Origin: Erysipelotrichaceae bacterium
GTDB lineage: Bacteria; Bacillota_I; Bacilli_A; Erysipelotrichales; Coprobacillaceae
Assembly: GCA_018365815.1 (NCBI GenBank)
Contig: JAGZJH010000001.1
Span: forward strand, 75,221 to 139,220
DNA length: 64,000 bases
Reading direction: 5' to 3'
The notes beneath the pieces are model-generated. The model did not search any database. It had not been told where the DNA came from and was given only the letters and a program-made list of their open reading frames with translations. Both the position numbers and the translations under genes were made by a program. Positions 45,853-54,270 of the stretch are shown here, one piece after another; position 1 is the first letter of the stretch, and every line of letters begins with the position of its first letter.

Positions 45853-46752
45853 TTATTTTGCGTTTGCAATTGCTTCAGCATATGCTCCTAAGAAATCATC
45901 GATAACGATTGTACATCCAGCAGCTAAATCTGTTCCTGTATTAGCAGCTTTTCCACCATGGAAATCCATAGTTTCTACACCAGCAATTTCATCTGCAGTT
46001 TTTCCGTTAGCCCATTTTTCAAATTCTTCAGCTTGTTCAAACCATTCTTTTTTGATAGCTGAAGCATCTTTCATTCCATAATCAGCTTGTAATTCTTTTT
46101 TAGATTTTGATTCATCTTTACCATTAGGGTTTTGAGAAACATCTACGAAAGACCAAACAACTTTACCTTTGCTATCTAATGCAACAGCAGCAGTAGTTGT
46201 ATTTTTTTGTCCTTTTTCTTCATTATAACTAGAAATTTCACCAGCACCTACTTTGTCTGCTTTAACTTCAGTCATATTTTTTCCAGCTTCTTCAATAGCC
46301 GCTAAAATGTCATCTAATACAATTGTACATCCAGCAGCTAAGTCTGTTCCTGTATTAGCAGCTTTTCCACCATGGAAATCCATAGTTTCAACTCCTGCGA
46401 TTTCTTCTAATGTTTTACCAGTTGCCCATTTTTCAAATTCTTCAGCTTGTTCAAACCATTCTTTTTTGATAGCTGAAGCATCTTTCATTCCATAATCAGC
46501 TTGTAATTCTTTTTTAGTTTTAGTTTCATCTTTTTTGTTAGGTGTTTGGAAAGCATCAATATCAATAAATGCTACTTTACCTTTACTATCTAATGCAACA
46601 GTTGCAGTAGTAGTACTTGTTTTATCACCTGGAGTGATTGTCATACCAAAACCTACTTTTGTGTACTTAGCTGATGATGAAGTACACCCTGAAAGTGTTG
46701 CCACCATTGTCGCACAAGCGGCAAATGCGATGACTTTTTTCATTTTGTTCAT
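45853..46752 (-). CDS. lipoprotein with two tandem FMN_bind-like domains
   Basis: This 299-residue lipoprotein (lipobox TLSGC, Cys23) has two domains of about 130 residues each, nearly identical over 60 residues (YGMKDASAIKKEWFEQAEEF, ETMDFHGGKAANTGTDLAAG). Each starts like FMN_bind domains (TTTATVALDSKGKV). Where those carry SGAT, each repeat has AAGCTIV(L/I)DD. Whether this is a variant flavin site or another cofactor site is open. A strong promoter precedes it and it lies just downstream of the rnf operon, which fits a surface redox role. The duplication looks recent at DNA level. Confidence 0.7.
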   Translation of the reverse strand: MNKMKKVIAFAACATMVATLSGCTSSSAKYTKVGFGMTITPGDKTSTTTATVALDSKGKVAFIDIDAFQTPNKKDETKTKKELQADYGMKDASAIKKEWFEQAEEFEKWATGKTLEEIAGVETMDFHGGKAANTGTDLAAGCTIVLDDILAAIEEAGKNMTEVKADKVGAGEISSYNEEKGQKNTTTAAVALDSKGKVVWSFVDVSQNPNGKDESKSKKELQADYGMKDASAIKKEWFEQAEEFEKWANGKTADEIAGVETMDFHGGKAANTGTDLAAGCTIVIDDFLGAYAEAIANAK

Positions 46753-46810
46753 ATAACTTCCCGTCCTTATAAATGTATTTGTTAGACCATTTACATTTTC
46801 TAACGAGACT

Positions 46811-46839
46811 ATTATACACTAAAATTGTTTATTAGACAA
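46811..46839 (-). promoter_or_regulatory. strong promoter of the lipoprotein gene
   Basis: TTGTCT (46839-46834) and a perfect TATAAT (46816-46811) are 17 bases apart. The transcript would have a leader of about 50 bases. Confidence 0.8.
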
Positions 46840-46971
46840 GACATTATCGACTATTTTGTAACCTCTTTCAACGTCGAATGATGACAATTTTTTAAAAAAA
46901 TTTGATAATTACAACACTTTTTCAACTTGATTTAACATTACTTTTTTAAAATTATTCGTATTTTTCACAAC

Positions 46972-47037
46972 AAAAAAAGTATTAATGAAGCAATATAATG
47001 AAATATAAACAAATTTCATACACGCCCCATAATACTT
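46972..47037 (-). terminator. probable terminator of the rnf operon
   Basis: AAAAAAGTATTA and TTAATACTTTTTTT form the outer stem on the minus strand. The long loop holds an inner ATGAAAT/ATTTCAT hairpin. It is unusual in length but ends in a clear T-run. Confidence 0.55.
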
Positions 47038-47043
47038 TTTTGA

Positions 47044-47352
47044 CTATAATTTAACCTTCAAAGTTGTACCATCTGGTCCAGGAGTAGTATTTAAATATTC
47101 TACTAACTCTTCTTTAACCTGTTTATTAGTTGGTGCACATTTTGATAATTGTACAACTTCACCATTGATAATAGCAGCAGCAAACCCAGCACAACCCGGA
47201 TAACCGCAACCACCACAATTTGCACCGGCTAATTTAGATAATACATAGTCTTCTCTTGGATCTACTTCAACTTTTAAGAATTTATCTGCAACCCCTAAAA
47301 CAGTTCCTAAAATAGCTCCAATGATTGCTAATACTAAAATTGCTTCAATCAT
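47044..47352 (-). CDS. rnfB: minimal RnfB subunit (membrane helix + single 4Fe-4S domain)
   Basis: This 102-residue protein has the N-terminal helix of RnfB (MIEAILVLAIIGAILGTVLG) and the four-Cys domain GANCGGCGYPGCAGFAAA with a following SKCAP. Typical RnfB is about 180 to 330 residues and continues into ferredoxin-like domains with eight or more further Cys; here the protein ends after TLKVKL. The stop is followed by the operon terminator, with no leftover ferredoxin coding sequence, so this looks like a designed short form rather than a fresh break. The ATG overlaps the stop of the 57-residue gene. Confidence 0.85.
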   Translation of the reverse strand: MIEAILVLAIIGAILGTVLGVADKFLKVEVDPREDYVLSKLAGANCGGCGYPGCAGFAAAIINGEVVQLSKCAPTNKQVKEELVEYLNTTPGPDGTTLKVKL

Positions 47353-47522
47353 TTTACTTCCTCCTCATGGTGTACTGGATTGTGTGTACAATCAACTAAT
47401 TTGCATCCATCACAATCCACAGTTAAATTTTCGCATCCTTTTGGTTTAGGTGTTTTTTTATTGGCTAAATATAAACCAATGTACAAAAATACTAAAACTG
47501 CAAGCCAAATAATTGCTGTCAT
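47349..47522 (-). CDS. 57-residue Cys-rich membrane protein in the rnf operon
   Basis: This gene fills the space between rnfA and rnfB. It starts at ATG 47522, directly before the rnfA stop, and ends with TGA overlapping the rnfB ATG. The protein is one transmembrane helix (MTAIIWLAVLVFLYIGLYLA), a basic linker (NKKTPKPKG), then four Cys in the pattern C-x6-C-x2-C-x4-C ending in THNPVHH. It resembles in outline the small Cys-rich membrane proteins found next to iron transporters. With RnfB lacking its ferredoxin domains, it could supply a metal centre; that is inference. Confidence 0.75.
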   Translation of the reverse strand: MTAIIWLAVLVFLYIGLYLANKKTPKPKGCENLTVDCDGCKLVDCTHNPVHHEEEVK

Positions 47523-47523
47523 A

Positions 47524-48096
47524 TTAAACTAATCCTGCTAATCCCGCAAAGGCACAAGCCATGATTGAGGCAGTAATTAAAGCAATTGGAACACCTTTAA
47601 ATCCTTCAGGTGTGTTTGCAATTTCTAATCTTTCTCTAATTGTCGCAAAGATATAAATAACTAAAGTGAACCCTAAAGAAACTGCTAAAGAAGCCACAAT
47701 TGTTTCTACAAAGTTATACCCTGCAGAAATGTTGTCTAAAGCTGTTCCTAAAACTGCACAGTTAGTTGTAATCAAAGGTAAATATACCCCTAATGTTTTA
47801 TATAATGCTGGTGTTGTTTTTTTCATAAACATTTCAACAAATTGTACTAAAGAAGCAATTACTAAAATGAAAGTAATTAAATCCATGTACTGAATTTTTG
47901 CTGGAACTAAAACAACTGTATATAATAAATACGAAATCATAGAGGCAATTACAATAACAAATGTAACAGCAGCCCCCATACTTAATGCACTATTAGATTT
48001 TTTAGAAACCCCTAATAATGGACATACTGCTAAGAATTTTGATAATACAACGTTATTAATTAAAGATAACGAAATAAACAACGTAAATAATTCCAT
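47524..48096 (-). CDS. rnfA: Rnf complex subunit A
   Basis: This 190-residue, six-helix membrane protein is one of the RnfA/RnfE pair that holds an Fe-S centre within the membrane. Motifs are NNVVLSKFLAVCPLLGVSK and LPLITTNCAVLGTALD, each with the conserved Cys. It lies three bases after rnfE. Confidence 0.94.
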   Translation of the reverse strand: MELFTLFISLSLINNVVLSKFLAVCPLLGVSKKSNSALSMGAAVTFVIVIASMISYLLYTVVLVPAKIQYMDLITFILVIASLVQFVEMFMKKTTPALYKTLGVYLPLITTNCAVLGTALDNISAGYNFVETIVASLAVSLGFTLVIYIFATIRERLEIANTPEGFKGVPIALITASIMACAFAGLAGLV

Positions 48097-48099
48097 ATG

Positions 48100-48750
48100 T
48101 TATTTCACCTCCGCTTTTTTAGCTTTTTTTGCTTTTGCTAAAGATATAGAATTAATAACCCCGATAATTGTTCCTAAAGTTAAGAACGCTCCGGCTGGTT
48201 GAGTAAGAATTGAAACAGCATAATCAGCAAATAATTTAATTTCAAAAATAATTTGTGTAGAATCAAATGGATTCAATAAAGAAATCACACCTGTTCCTAA
48301 TAATTGTCTAAAGAAAGAAACTAATAAAATCGCTAAAGTGTATCCAAGTCCCATACCTAAAGCATCAATTAAAGAATCTAAAACGCTATTTTTACTTGCA
48401 AAAGATTCTGCTCTTCCTAAAATGATACAGTTAACTACAATTAAAGGAATAAATACCCCTAATGAGTTATATAAAGAAATCATATATGCATTCATTAATA
48501 ATTGAACACATTTAACTAATGTTGCAATAATTACAATATATACTGGAATACGAATTTCTGTTGGAATTACTTTTCTAAGTAATGAGATAATCACATTTGA
48601 TAAGATTAATACACATGTAACCGCTAATCCCATTCCAATTGCATTTGTTAATGAAGTTGTGATTGCTAAAGCCGAACACATTCCAAGTAACAATACGAAA
48701 ATTGGATTTTCAACAGTAATACCGTTTTTGAAAATTTGACTTTTTTTCAT
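48100..48750 (-). CDS. rnfE: Rnf complex subunit E
   Basis: This 216-residue membrane protein is the RnfA homologue. It has KNGITVENPIFVLLLGMCSA and IPLIVVNCIILGRAESFA, each with its Cys, and a Lys-rich C-terminal tail. The order rnfC-D-G-E-A-B matches Clostridium-type operons. Confidence 0.94.
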   Translation of the reverse strand: MKKSQIFKNGITVENPIFVLLLGMCSALAITTSLTNAIGMGLAVTCVLILSNVIISLLRKVIPTEIRIPVYIVIIATLVKCVQLLMNAYMISLYNSLGVFIPLIVVNCIILGRAESFASKNSVLDSLIDALGMGLGYTLAILLVSFFRQLLGTGVISLLNPFDSTQIIFEIKLFADYAVSILTQPAGAFLTLGTIIGVINSISLAKAKKAKKAEVK

Positions 48751-48765
48751 ATGCTTACCTCCTTA

Positions 48766-49257
48766 CTATTCATTAAATAATTCTGCTGCTTCACTAAATC
48801 CATCTACCACAACGCTAGATGTAATAGTTGCCCCAGTAATAGTGTCAATACCACTATCAACACTTGCTGATAAAACGCTCTTTTTAAATTCGTCTTCGCC
48901 TACTTTTGATCCAAATCCTTGAGTTTCTTGTGAAATATCAATGGCATCATACCCCACTACTTTACCTTGATCATTAAATCCAACGATAACAACAACATCG
49001 CCACCATAACCTTTACCTACAATTTTATAGGCTTTTCCACCAGTAGAGGCAGTGTATTCAGTTGTTACATAATCTCCTGATACTTCTTTTACAGTAAAAC
49101 TAGCACCCGGAAACATTTCTTCTAAATATCCTTTTTCAGCTGCCAAACTTTGTTCTTCGATAATCGGGGCAGTCTTGCTATTTACAAATGAAAGACATAA
49201 CCCAGAAAGTCCACTAATTGCAGCTAAGAAAACTGCTAATTTAATAATTTTTCCCAT
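48766..49257 (-). CDS. rnfG: Rnf complex subunit G (covalent FMN)
   Basis: This 163-residue protein has one N-terminal membrane helix and an extracytosolic FMN_bind domain. The ApbE target motif is ITGATITSSVVVDG near residue 140. YGGDVVVIVGFNDQGKVVGY is the domain core. It carries electrons between RnfD and RnfC/A-E. Confidence 0.93.
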   Translation of the reverse strand: MGKIIKLAVFLAAISGLSGLCLSFVNSKTAPIIEEQSLAAEKGYLEEMFPGASFTVKEVSGDYVTTEYTASTGGKAYKIVGKGYGGDVVVIVGFNDQGKVVGYDAIDISQETQGFGSKVGEDEFKKSVLSASVDSGIDTITGATITSSVVVDGFSEAAELFNE

Positions 49258-49269
49258 TGTCTTGTCCTC

Positions 49270-51114
49270 CTATTTACTTGCTGCTATTGCTTTTCTAATA
49301 GCTTTTACGATACCATTTGTAGTCATTGTTGCCCCAGTTTTTGTATCTACACCATTAATATCTTCAAACTTAAATTCTTGAGATAAGTATTTATCGTAGA
49401 ATGCTTTACCACTTGCAGACATCATTGAAGTTCCTTCAATTAATTCTTTTCCGTAGTATTCAGTTTCACCATCATAGGATATAAATTCAATTCCTTTAAC
49501 AGTGCTTGTTGATTTATCAACAGTGATTTTCATTGTCATTGGTTGATCTGCTTTATATCCTTGTTCAACAATTGTATAAGTACATAAATTACCATTTACT
49601 TCACGTTCCATTTGTGACATAACAATAGCACCTTTAATTGCATTGACAATTCCTTTAGTAGTCATTGTTGCTCCGGTTTTTGTATCTACACCATCAATGT
49701 CTTCAAATTTGAATGATTGAGTTAAATATTGATCATAGAATGCTTTTGCACCAGTAGGCATAGAATTTGATCCTTCGATTAAATCTTTACCATAGTATTC
49801 AGTTTCACCTTCATATGAAACAAATTCAATACTTGTAATCATTTCATTTGCCTTATCTACCATGACTTTAATTTGCATTGGTTTATCAGCCTTAAATCCA
49901 GTAGTTTCCATAATATAACCACCATTAATTTCTTCAACAACTTTCCAATTAAAGGCATTGGCTTCTTCTTCAGCTTTTTTCTTTTCAGCTTCTTCTTTTT
50001 TCTTTAATGCTAATTCTTCTTTAGCTTTTGCTTCAGCGATGTCATTTTGGATACTTTCACTTGCACCAAAAATTGTTCCACTTGCAATAACTAAACAAAC
50101 AACAATAGAAATCCATTGTTTTACTTGATTTTTATTAGTACGTCCCACTGTCATGTTATCAATAAATGGCACAAACATATTCATAAATAAGATTGCAAAT
50201 AAAACCCCTTCAGGATAGTTTCCTTTAAAACGGATTAACATTGTCATAAATCCTAAACAAATCCCAAAGATAATTTTACCTAATGGACTTGTTGGTGAAG
50301 TCACTGGATCAGTAGCCATAAATACAGCCCCAAAAGCAATACCACCGATAGCTAAATGTGTTAAAACCGCATTAATTGGATTAATTCCACTAACTGTAGC
50401 ATTAACAACTACTAAAATCGCAGCAGTTCCTAAATAAGCTACTGGAATACGCCAGTCTAATACTTTTCTGATTGCAAGGATTACACCAATCACTAAAATC
50501 GCAATTGTGCATCCTTCACCAAGAGCTGACATATAATTACCAGTGAATAAATCAGTTAAACTATAATCAATTGAACCAATCCAGTTCACTGCTTTAAAAG
50601 CAGTTGCTGGAGTAGCAGTTGAAACTAAATCTGTTGTGGCCCCTGGTAAATAAGTCACTAACTTTGAACCAAATGATAAGTGAACAACAACACGTCCAAC
50701 TAAAGCAGGGTTGAAAATGTTACTTCCAAATCCCCCATAAATTGCTTTACCAAATAAAATTGAAATAAACGCACCTACTCCAACGACATATAACGGAGTT
50801 CCAACTGGTAATGTTAAAGCAAAAATTACAGAAGTTACAACTGGAGATAAAATTGTATTTAAATATTTATTATCTCCTTTATCATTACGCTTAAATATTT
50901 TTCCACACACACCATCAGTAATTAAAGCCACAACAACCGAAGTTACAAAAATAGCAATCGCTTTAATTCCATAATCACTTCCAAAATTAACAAAATTTAA
51001 AATTATTGAAATAATTGCTAAAGCAATGACTCCAATCATTAAATCTTGCATAATTCTAATTGTTGAAAGTTTTTGACGATAGTTAGGTGCTGTTCTTTTT
51101 AAAGTTACCTTCAT
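49270..51114 (-). CDS. rnfD: RnfD fused to two C-terminal FMN-binding domains
   Basis: Residues 1-350 are a normal RnfD: multiple helices, with the flavinylation region STATPAT near 167. A Lys/Glu-rich stretch (about 355-388) links to two tandem FMN_bind domains (about 390-500 and 505-614), each ending in the same motif, VDTKTGATMTT, which is an ApbE target. Ordinary RnfD is about 310 to 350 residues, so the extra 260 residues add up to two more covalent FMN sites. The two added domains are close copies (ETEYYGK, KFEDI). No frame change joins them. It lies 13 bases after rnfC. Confidence 0.9.
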   Translation of the reverse strand: MKVTLKRTAPNYRQKLSTIRIMQDLMIGVIALAIISIILNFVNFGSDYGIKAIAIFVTSVVVALITDGVCGKIFKRNDKGDNKYLNTILSPVVTSVIFALTLPVGTPLYVVGVGAFISILFGKAIYGGFGSNIFNPALVGRVVVHLSFGSKLVTYLPGATTDLVSTATPATAFKAVNWIGSIDYSLTDLFTGNYMSALGEGCTIAILVIGVILAIRKVLDWRIPVAYLGTAAILVVVNATVSGINPINAVLTHLAIGGIAFGAVFMATDPVTSPTSPLGKIIFGICLGFMTMLIRFKGNYPEGVLFAILFMNMFVPFIDNMTVGRTNKNQVKQWISIVVCLVIASGTIFGASESIQNDIAEAKAKEELALKKKEEAEKKKAEEEANAFNWKVVEEINGGYIMETTGFKADKPMQIKVMVDKANEMITSIEFVSYEGETEYYGKDLIEGSNSMPTGAKAFYDQYLTQSFKFEDIDGVDTKTGATMTTKGIVNAIKGAIVMSQMEREVNGNLCTYTIVEQGYKADQPMTMKITVDKSTSTVKGIEFISYDGETEYYGKELIEGTSMMSASGKAFYDKYLSQEFKFEDINGVDTKTGATMTTNGIVKAIRKAIAASK

Positions 51115-51127
51115 TTTTTAGCCCCCT

Positions 51128-52432
51128 CTATTTTTTTCTTGCATTTGCAAGTTGTAAACGACGTTTTGCCTTAGCAACAAAGTCTGTAACTTCAATTTTT
51201 GAAGGACATACGTAACTACACATTCCACAACTTACACATTGATTCACATCTAATTTTTCTAACATATCAGGATCTGCACGTTTTTCAGCCTGTATAATTT
51301 TAACAGGTTGAAGGAATGCTGGACAATATTCTGTACACATTCCACATTTTAAACATGGCATCGCTTCAATGTTTTCTCTTACTAAAATAGTTAATGCATT
51401 TGAATATGAAGTAATCACAAATGTATCATTCATTAATGAATTTCCCATCATTGGTCCACCATTTAATACGATACCATCAACTTCATCCTCAATATATCCA
51501 CCCATTTTTTCAACAATATAATTAACAGGTGTACCAACTGCCACTTCAACATTTTGAGGGTTTTTAATTCCGTTTCCAGAAACAGTAACCACTCTTGAAG
51601 TAATGGCTTTTCCTTCTCTAATTCCTTTAGATAAACAAATCGCTGTTGTTGAGTTATTTTCAATTACCCCAACTTCTGAAGGTAAGCGATCATATTCTTT
51701 TTTAAGCACTTGTTTAATTAAAGTTCTTTCCCAACCCATTGGATAGCGATCAGGCACTTCAACACAAGTAATATTTGAAGTTTTTTCACAAGCCGCTTTT
51801 AATAATGCAAATAATTCAGGTTTATGTTCTTTAATAGCGATAATCGCATTTTTAGCATTGGCCGCTTTAATCATAAATGTTACCCCATCAATTAAAGCTT
51901 CCATATCACGTATCATAACTACATGATCAGAAGTAATAAATGGTTCACATTCAACTCCGTTAATTAAAATAGTCTCAATGTTTTGTGGATTACTATACTT
52001 AATATGTGTTGGGAAACCTGACCCCCCTAATCCAACTAAACCTAATTCTTTAATCGCCTCATAAATATCAGACTGACCCATATTGTCAGGATCTTTAACA
52101 TCAATTGCTTTAACTGATGTATATTTCCCGTCATTTTCGATTGCAATATGGTTTTGCATTCTTCCAGAAATATGCATTCTTTTTTCAATGGCTTTAACAG
52201 TCCCTGAAACAGAAGCATATACAGGTACATACATATCTGTACGTGTTGCAACTTTAGTTCCAATATCTACATGGTCTCCTGGCTGTACATGCACATCAAA
52301 TTGTGTCGCAGTCCCAATAACTAATGGTATATACACAACTTCAGGTGCTTCAATAGCTAAAATTGGTTTATCTTTAGTTAACCCTTTTTGGCCATCTAAT
52401 TGCACTTTACCTTTACCAGATAAAATTGCCAT
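51128..52432 (-). CDS. rnfC: Rnf complex subunit C
   Basis: This 434-residue cytosolic subunit binds NAD(H) and FMN. It has GLVGLGGSGFPTHIKY (nucleotide-binding loop), NGVECEPF, and two 4Fe-4S clusters at the C-terminus (CLKCGMCTEYCP and CVSCGMCSYVCP). The start at 52432 (MAILSGKG) is chosen because GGAGGAG lies six bases upstream. It is the first gene of the rnf operon. Confidence 0.94.
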   Translation of the reverse strand: MAILSGKGKVQLDGQKGLTKDKPILAIEAPEVVYIPLVIGTATQFDVHVQPGDHVDIGTKVATRTDMYVPVYASVSGTVKAIEKRMHISGRMQNHIAIENDGKYTSVKAIDVKDPDNMGQSDIYEAIKELGLVGLGGSGFPTHIKYSNPQNIETILINGVECEPFITSDHVVMIRDMEALIDGVTFMIKAANAKNAIIAIKEHKPELFALLKAACEKTSNITCVEVPDRYPMGWERTLIKQVLKKEYDRLPSEVGVIENNSTTAICLSKGIREGKAITSRVVTVSGNGIKNPQNVEVAVGTPVNYIVEKMGGYIEDEVDGIVLNGGPMMGNSLMNDTFVITSYSNALTILVRENIEAMPCLKCGMCTEYCPAFLQPVKIIQAEKRADPDMLEKLDVNQCVSCGMCSYVCPSKIEVTDFVAKAKRRLQLANARKK

Positions 52433-52472
52433 AACTTTCTCCTCCATCTCTTAAATAAAACTTTTACACTTT

Positions 52473-52500
52473 ATTATAGCATTAAAAAAAACGTTTGCAA
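52473..52500 (-). promoter_or_regulatory. rnf operon promoter
   Basis: TTGCAA (52500-52495), a 16-base spacer and TATAAT (52478-52473), with the extended -10 TG one base before. Confidence 0.75.
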
Positions 52501-52543
52501 AGTAAATCTCATCGTTATGCAAAAATTGTCGATTTTTTAAAAT

Positions 52544-52574
52544 AAAAAAACCAACCAAGCCTAAACTTGATTGG
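52544..52574 (-). terminator. terminator after the NusG-II gene
   Basis: CCAATCAAG/CTTGGTTGG stem with loop TTTAGG (one GU pair), then seven T residues on the minus strand. Confidence 0.88.
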
Positions 52575-52580
52575 AATTAG

Positions 52581-52931
52581 TTATTCAATCACTTCCTGAT
52601 TAATAAACACATTATTAGGAACACATAGGATTACTGTTGTGCTACCTTTTTTGACCCAACCGATATTTTCACAATCATGATTAGGACATTCAACATCTTT
52701 AACACGATATTTTTGGTCTTTTACTTCTATTGTCATTTTCCCATAATCACCATTGATAAAATATTCATTATCTTTATTAATATCAAATTTTAAAATGATT
52801 TCATTATTGTAATAAACATTGGCATACTCGATGTTTTTTGCTCGCATCGAAGTAAAAATAATAAAACCAATCAGTAAAACAACACTCACAACACATAAAC
52901 CAATAATAAATTTTATATCTTTTTTAGTCAT
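52581..52931 (-). CDS. NusG domain II membrane protein
   Basis: This 116-residue protein has one N-terminal membrane helix (residues 7-27) and an extracytosolic NusG_II domain with the signature VECPNHDCENIGWVKKG. Proteins of this family are regularly found beside Gx transporters, FMN_bind lipoproteins and rnf genes, and are thought to belong to the flavin electron-transfer machinery. Its start overlaps the RlmD-like gene by eight bases. Confidence 0.82.
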   Translation of the reverse strand: MTKKDIKFIIGLCVVSVVLLIGFIIFTSMRAKNIEYANVYYNNEIILKFDINKDNEYFINGDYGKMTIEVKDQKYRVKDVECPNHDCENIGWVKKGSTTVILCVPNNVFINQEVIE

Positions 52932-54252
52932 GGTATCTCCATTTTAATTTAGCAATCACTTGAACATTTTGACTATGTGGCATATCATCAACAGGAATAA
53001 TCGATTCAATTTGATAATACTTTTCTAACTCGCCAATATCTTTAGCTAAAGATGATGGTGAAGAAGAAAGGTAAATCACTTCTTTAATTTTCCCTTTAAT
53101 TAAACTATCTTTAATTGAAGTGCGCATTCCAAGACGCGGTGCATGAACAATAAACATATCAAATGATTTGTTTTTAGTTAAAGTTTTAACTAATTCATCT
53201 ATTTTACCAAACTCATAACTACAATGATCTTTTCTTAAAAACTTCGCATTAAGCGTTGCATCTTCAATGTGCTGTTTATTAAATTCAATTCCTTTGACAC
53301 TTACTTTTTCATCTAAATTTAAACTTAACCAACCAATACCACCATTAATTTCAAGCACTGATAATTCACGTTCACCAATTAATTTATTCACTAAATCGAC
53401 CACAGTTTCCACCATAGAAGTATTAATTGGAAAATCTGATTTAGGTGAAATGATAAATTTATTAGATTTGAGTTTAAACTCTTGTCTAGTTTTTCCATAT
53501 ACTTTATGATAACGACCGGCTGTGAAATCTTGTCCTTTATTAGTGTTAATTGTATAGTAAATAGATTCAACATAGTCTAATTGCCCAATTAATTCAATTA
53601 ACTGTTCACTTAACGTATCACGTCCGGTTACAAAAATTAATTGTAATTTTCCATTAAAATGACGAATTGTTAAAAATCTTAATCCTTTACGATAAAGTTC
53701 ACTATAAGCACTAGCATTTGTTTTTTCAAATAAATTTTCTAAATCATTTAAACAACGATTAATTATTGGATTTTGAACCCCACATTTACTCATCACTGTT
53801 AAATATTTTGTCTCTCTTTGGTAAATTCCAAAAGTGACTTTATCATTAAATTTCACAATTGGCAAATGCACTGTATCTTTATAGCCTTCTAATTTAATCG
53901 CTGCAATTGTTTTTCTAAAATCAAAACGACGAATATCTGTATTTGTATATTTTCTCAAACTATCACGAATAATATCTTTTTTATAATATAATTGTTCTTC
54001 ATAACTCAATTGCATAATTGGACAACCTAAACAATTTGTTTGATTAAAGCAAGGTACAGTTTGTCGATGTTTACTTGGTTTAATGATTTTAACTAATTTT
54101 CCTTCTTTAAAATTATTAGTTTCATTAGTAATTTCTACTTCTACTTCTTCACTTGGTAAAGCCCCTCTCACAAAAGTGATTTTGCGATTAATATAGCCAA
54201 TTCCTTCACCATTAATTCCTAATTTTTTGATTTCTAATCTTTGTGTTTTCAT
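52924..54252 (-). CDS. RlmD/TrmA-family protein lacking the catalytic residues
   Basis: This 442-residue protein has the layout of 23S rRNA uracil-5-methyltransferases: TRAM domain (1-60), Fe-S cysteines (CFNQTNCLGC and a later SKCGVQ), and a SAM-binding fold (EINGGIGWLSLNL, VKGIEFNKQHIEDA). The three catalytic positions are changed: DPPRxG reads HAPRLG, the nucleophile Cys of YxSCxP is Ser (YLSSSPSSLAKD), and the final Glu of HVE reads NVQ. It may bind RNA and SAM without methylating, or use other chemistry. Codon use looks like its neighbours. Confidence 0.8.
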   Translation of the reverse strand: MKTQRLEIKKLGINGEGIGYINRKITFVRGALPSEEVEVEITNETNNFKEGKLVKIIKPSKHRQTVPCFNQTNCLGCPIMQLSYEEQLYYKKDIIRDSLRKYTNTDIRRFDFRKTIAAIKLEGYKDTVHLPIVKFNDKVTFGIYQRETKYLTVMSKCGVQNPIINRCLNDLENLFEKTNASAYSELYRKGLRFLTIRHFNGKLQLIFVTGRDTLSEQLIELIGQLDYVESIYYTINTNKGQDFTAGRYHKVYGKTRQEFKLKSNKFIISPKSDFPINTSMVETVVDLVNKLIGERELSVLEINGGIGWLSLNLDEKVSVKGIEFNKQHIEDATLNAKFLRKDHCSYEFGKIDELVKTLTKNKSFDMFIVHAPRLGMRTSIKDSLIKGKIKEVIYLSSSPSSLAKDIGELEKYYQIESIIPVDDMPHSQNVQVIAKLKWRYHD

Positions 54253-54270
54253 GTTTTTCCTCTTTTCATT

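Larger units (their letters stand above)
46757..47043. other. intergenic region between rnfB and the lipoprotein gene
   Basis: It contains the lipoprotein promoter (46811-46839) and the likely rnf terminator (about 46972-47037). Between them (46840-46970) I see only AT-rich sequence without genes. Confidence 0.6.

Noticed and set aside
46253..46756. Plus-strand reading frames opposite the lipoprotein gene
   Set aside because: They are shadows of its repeated coding sequence on the other strand.
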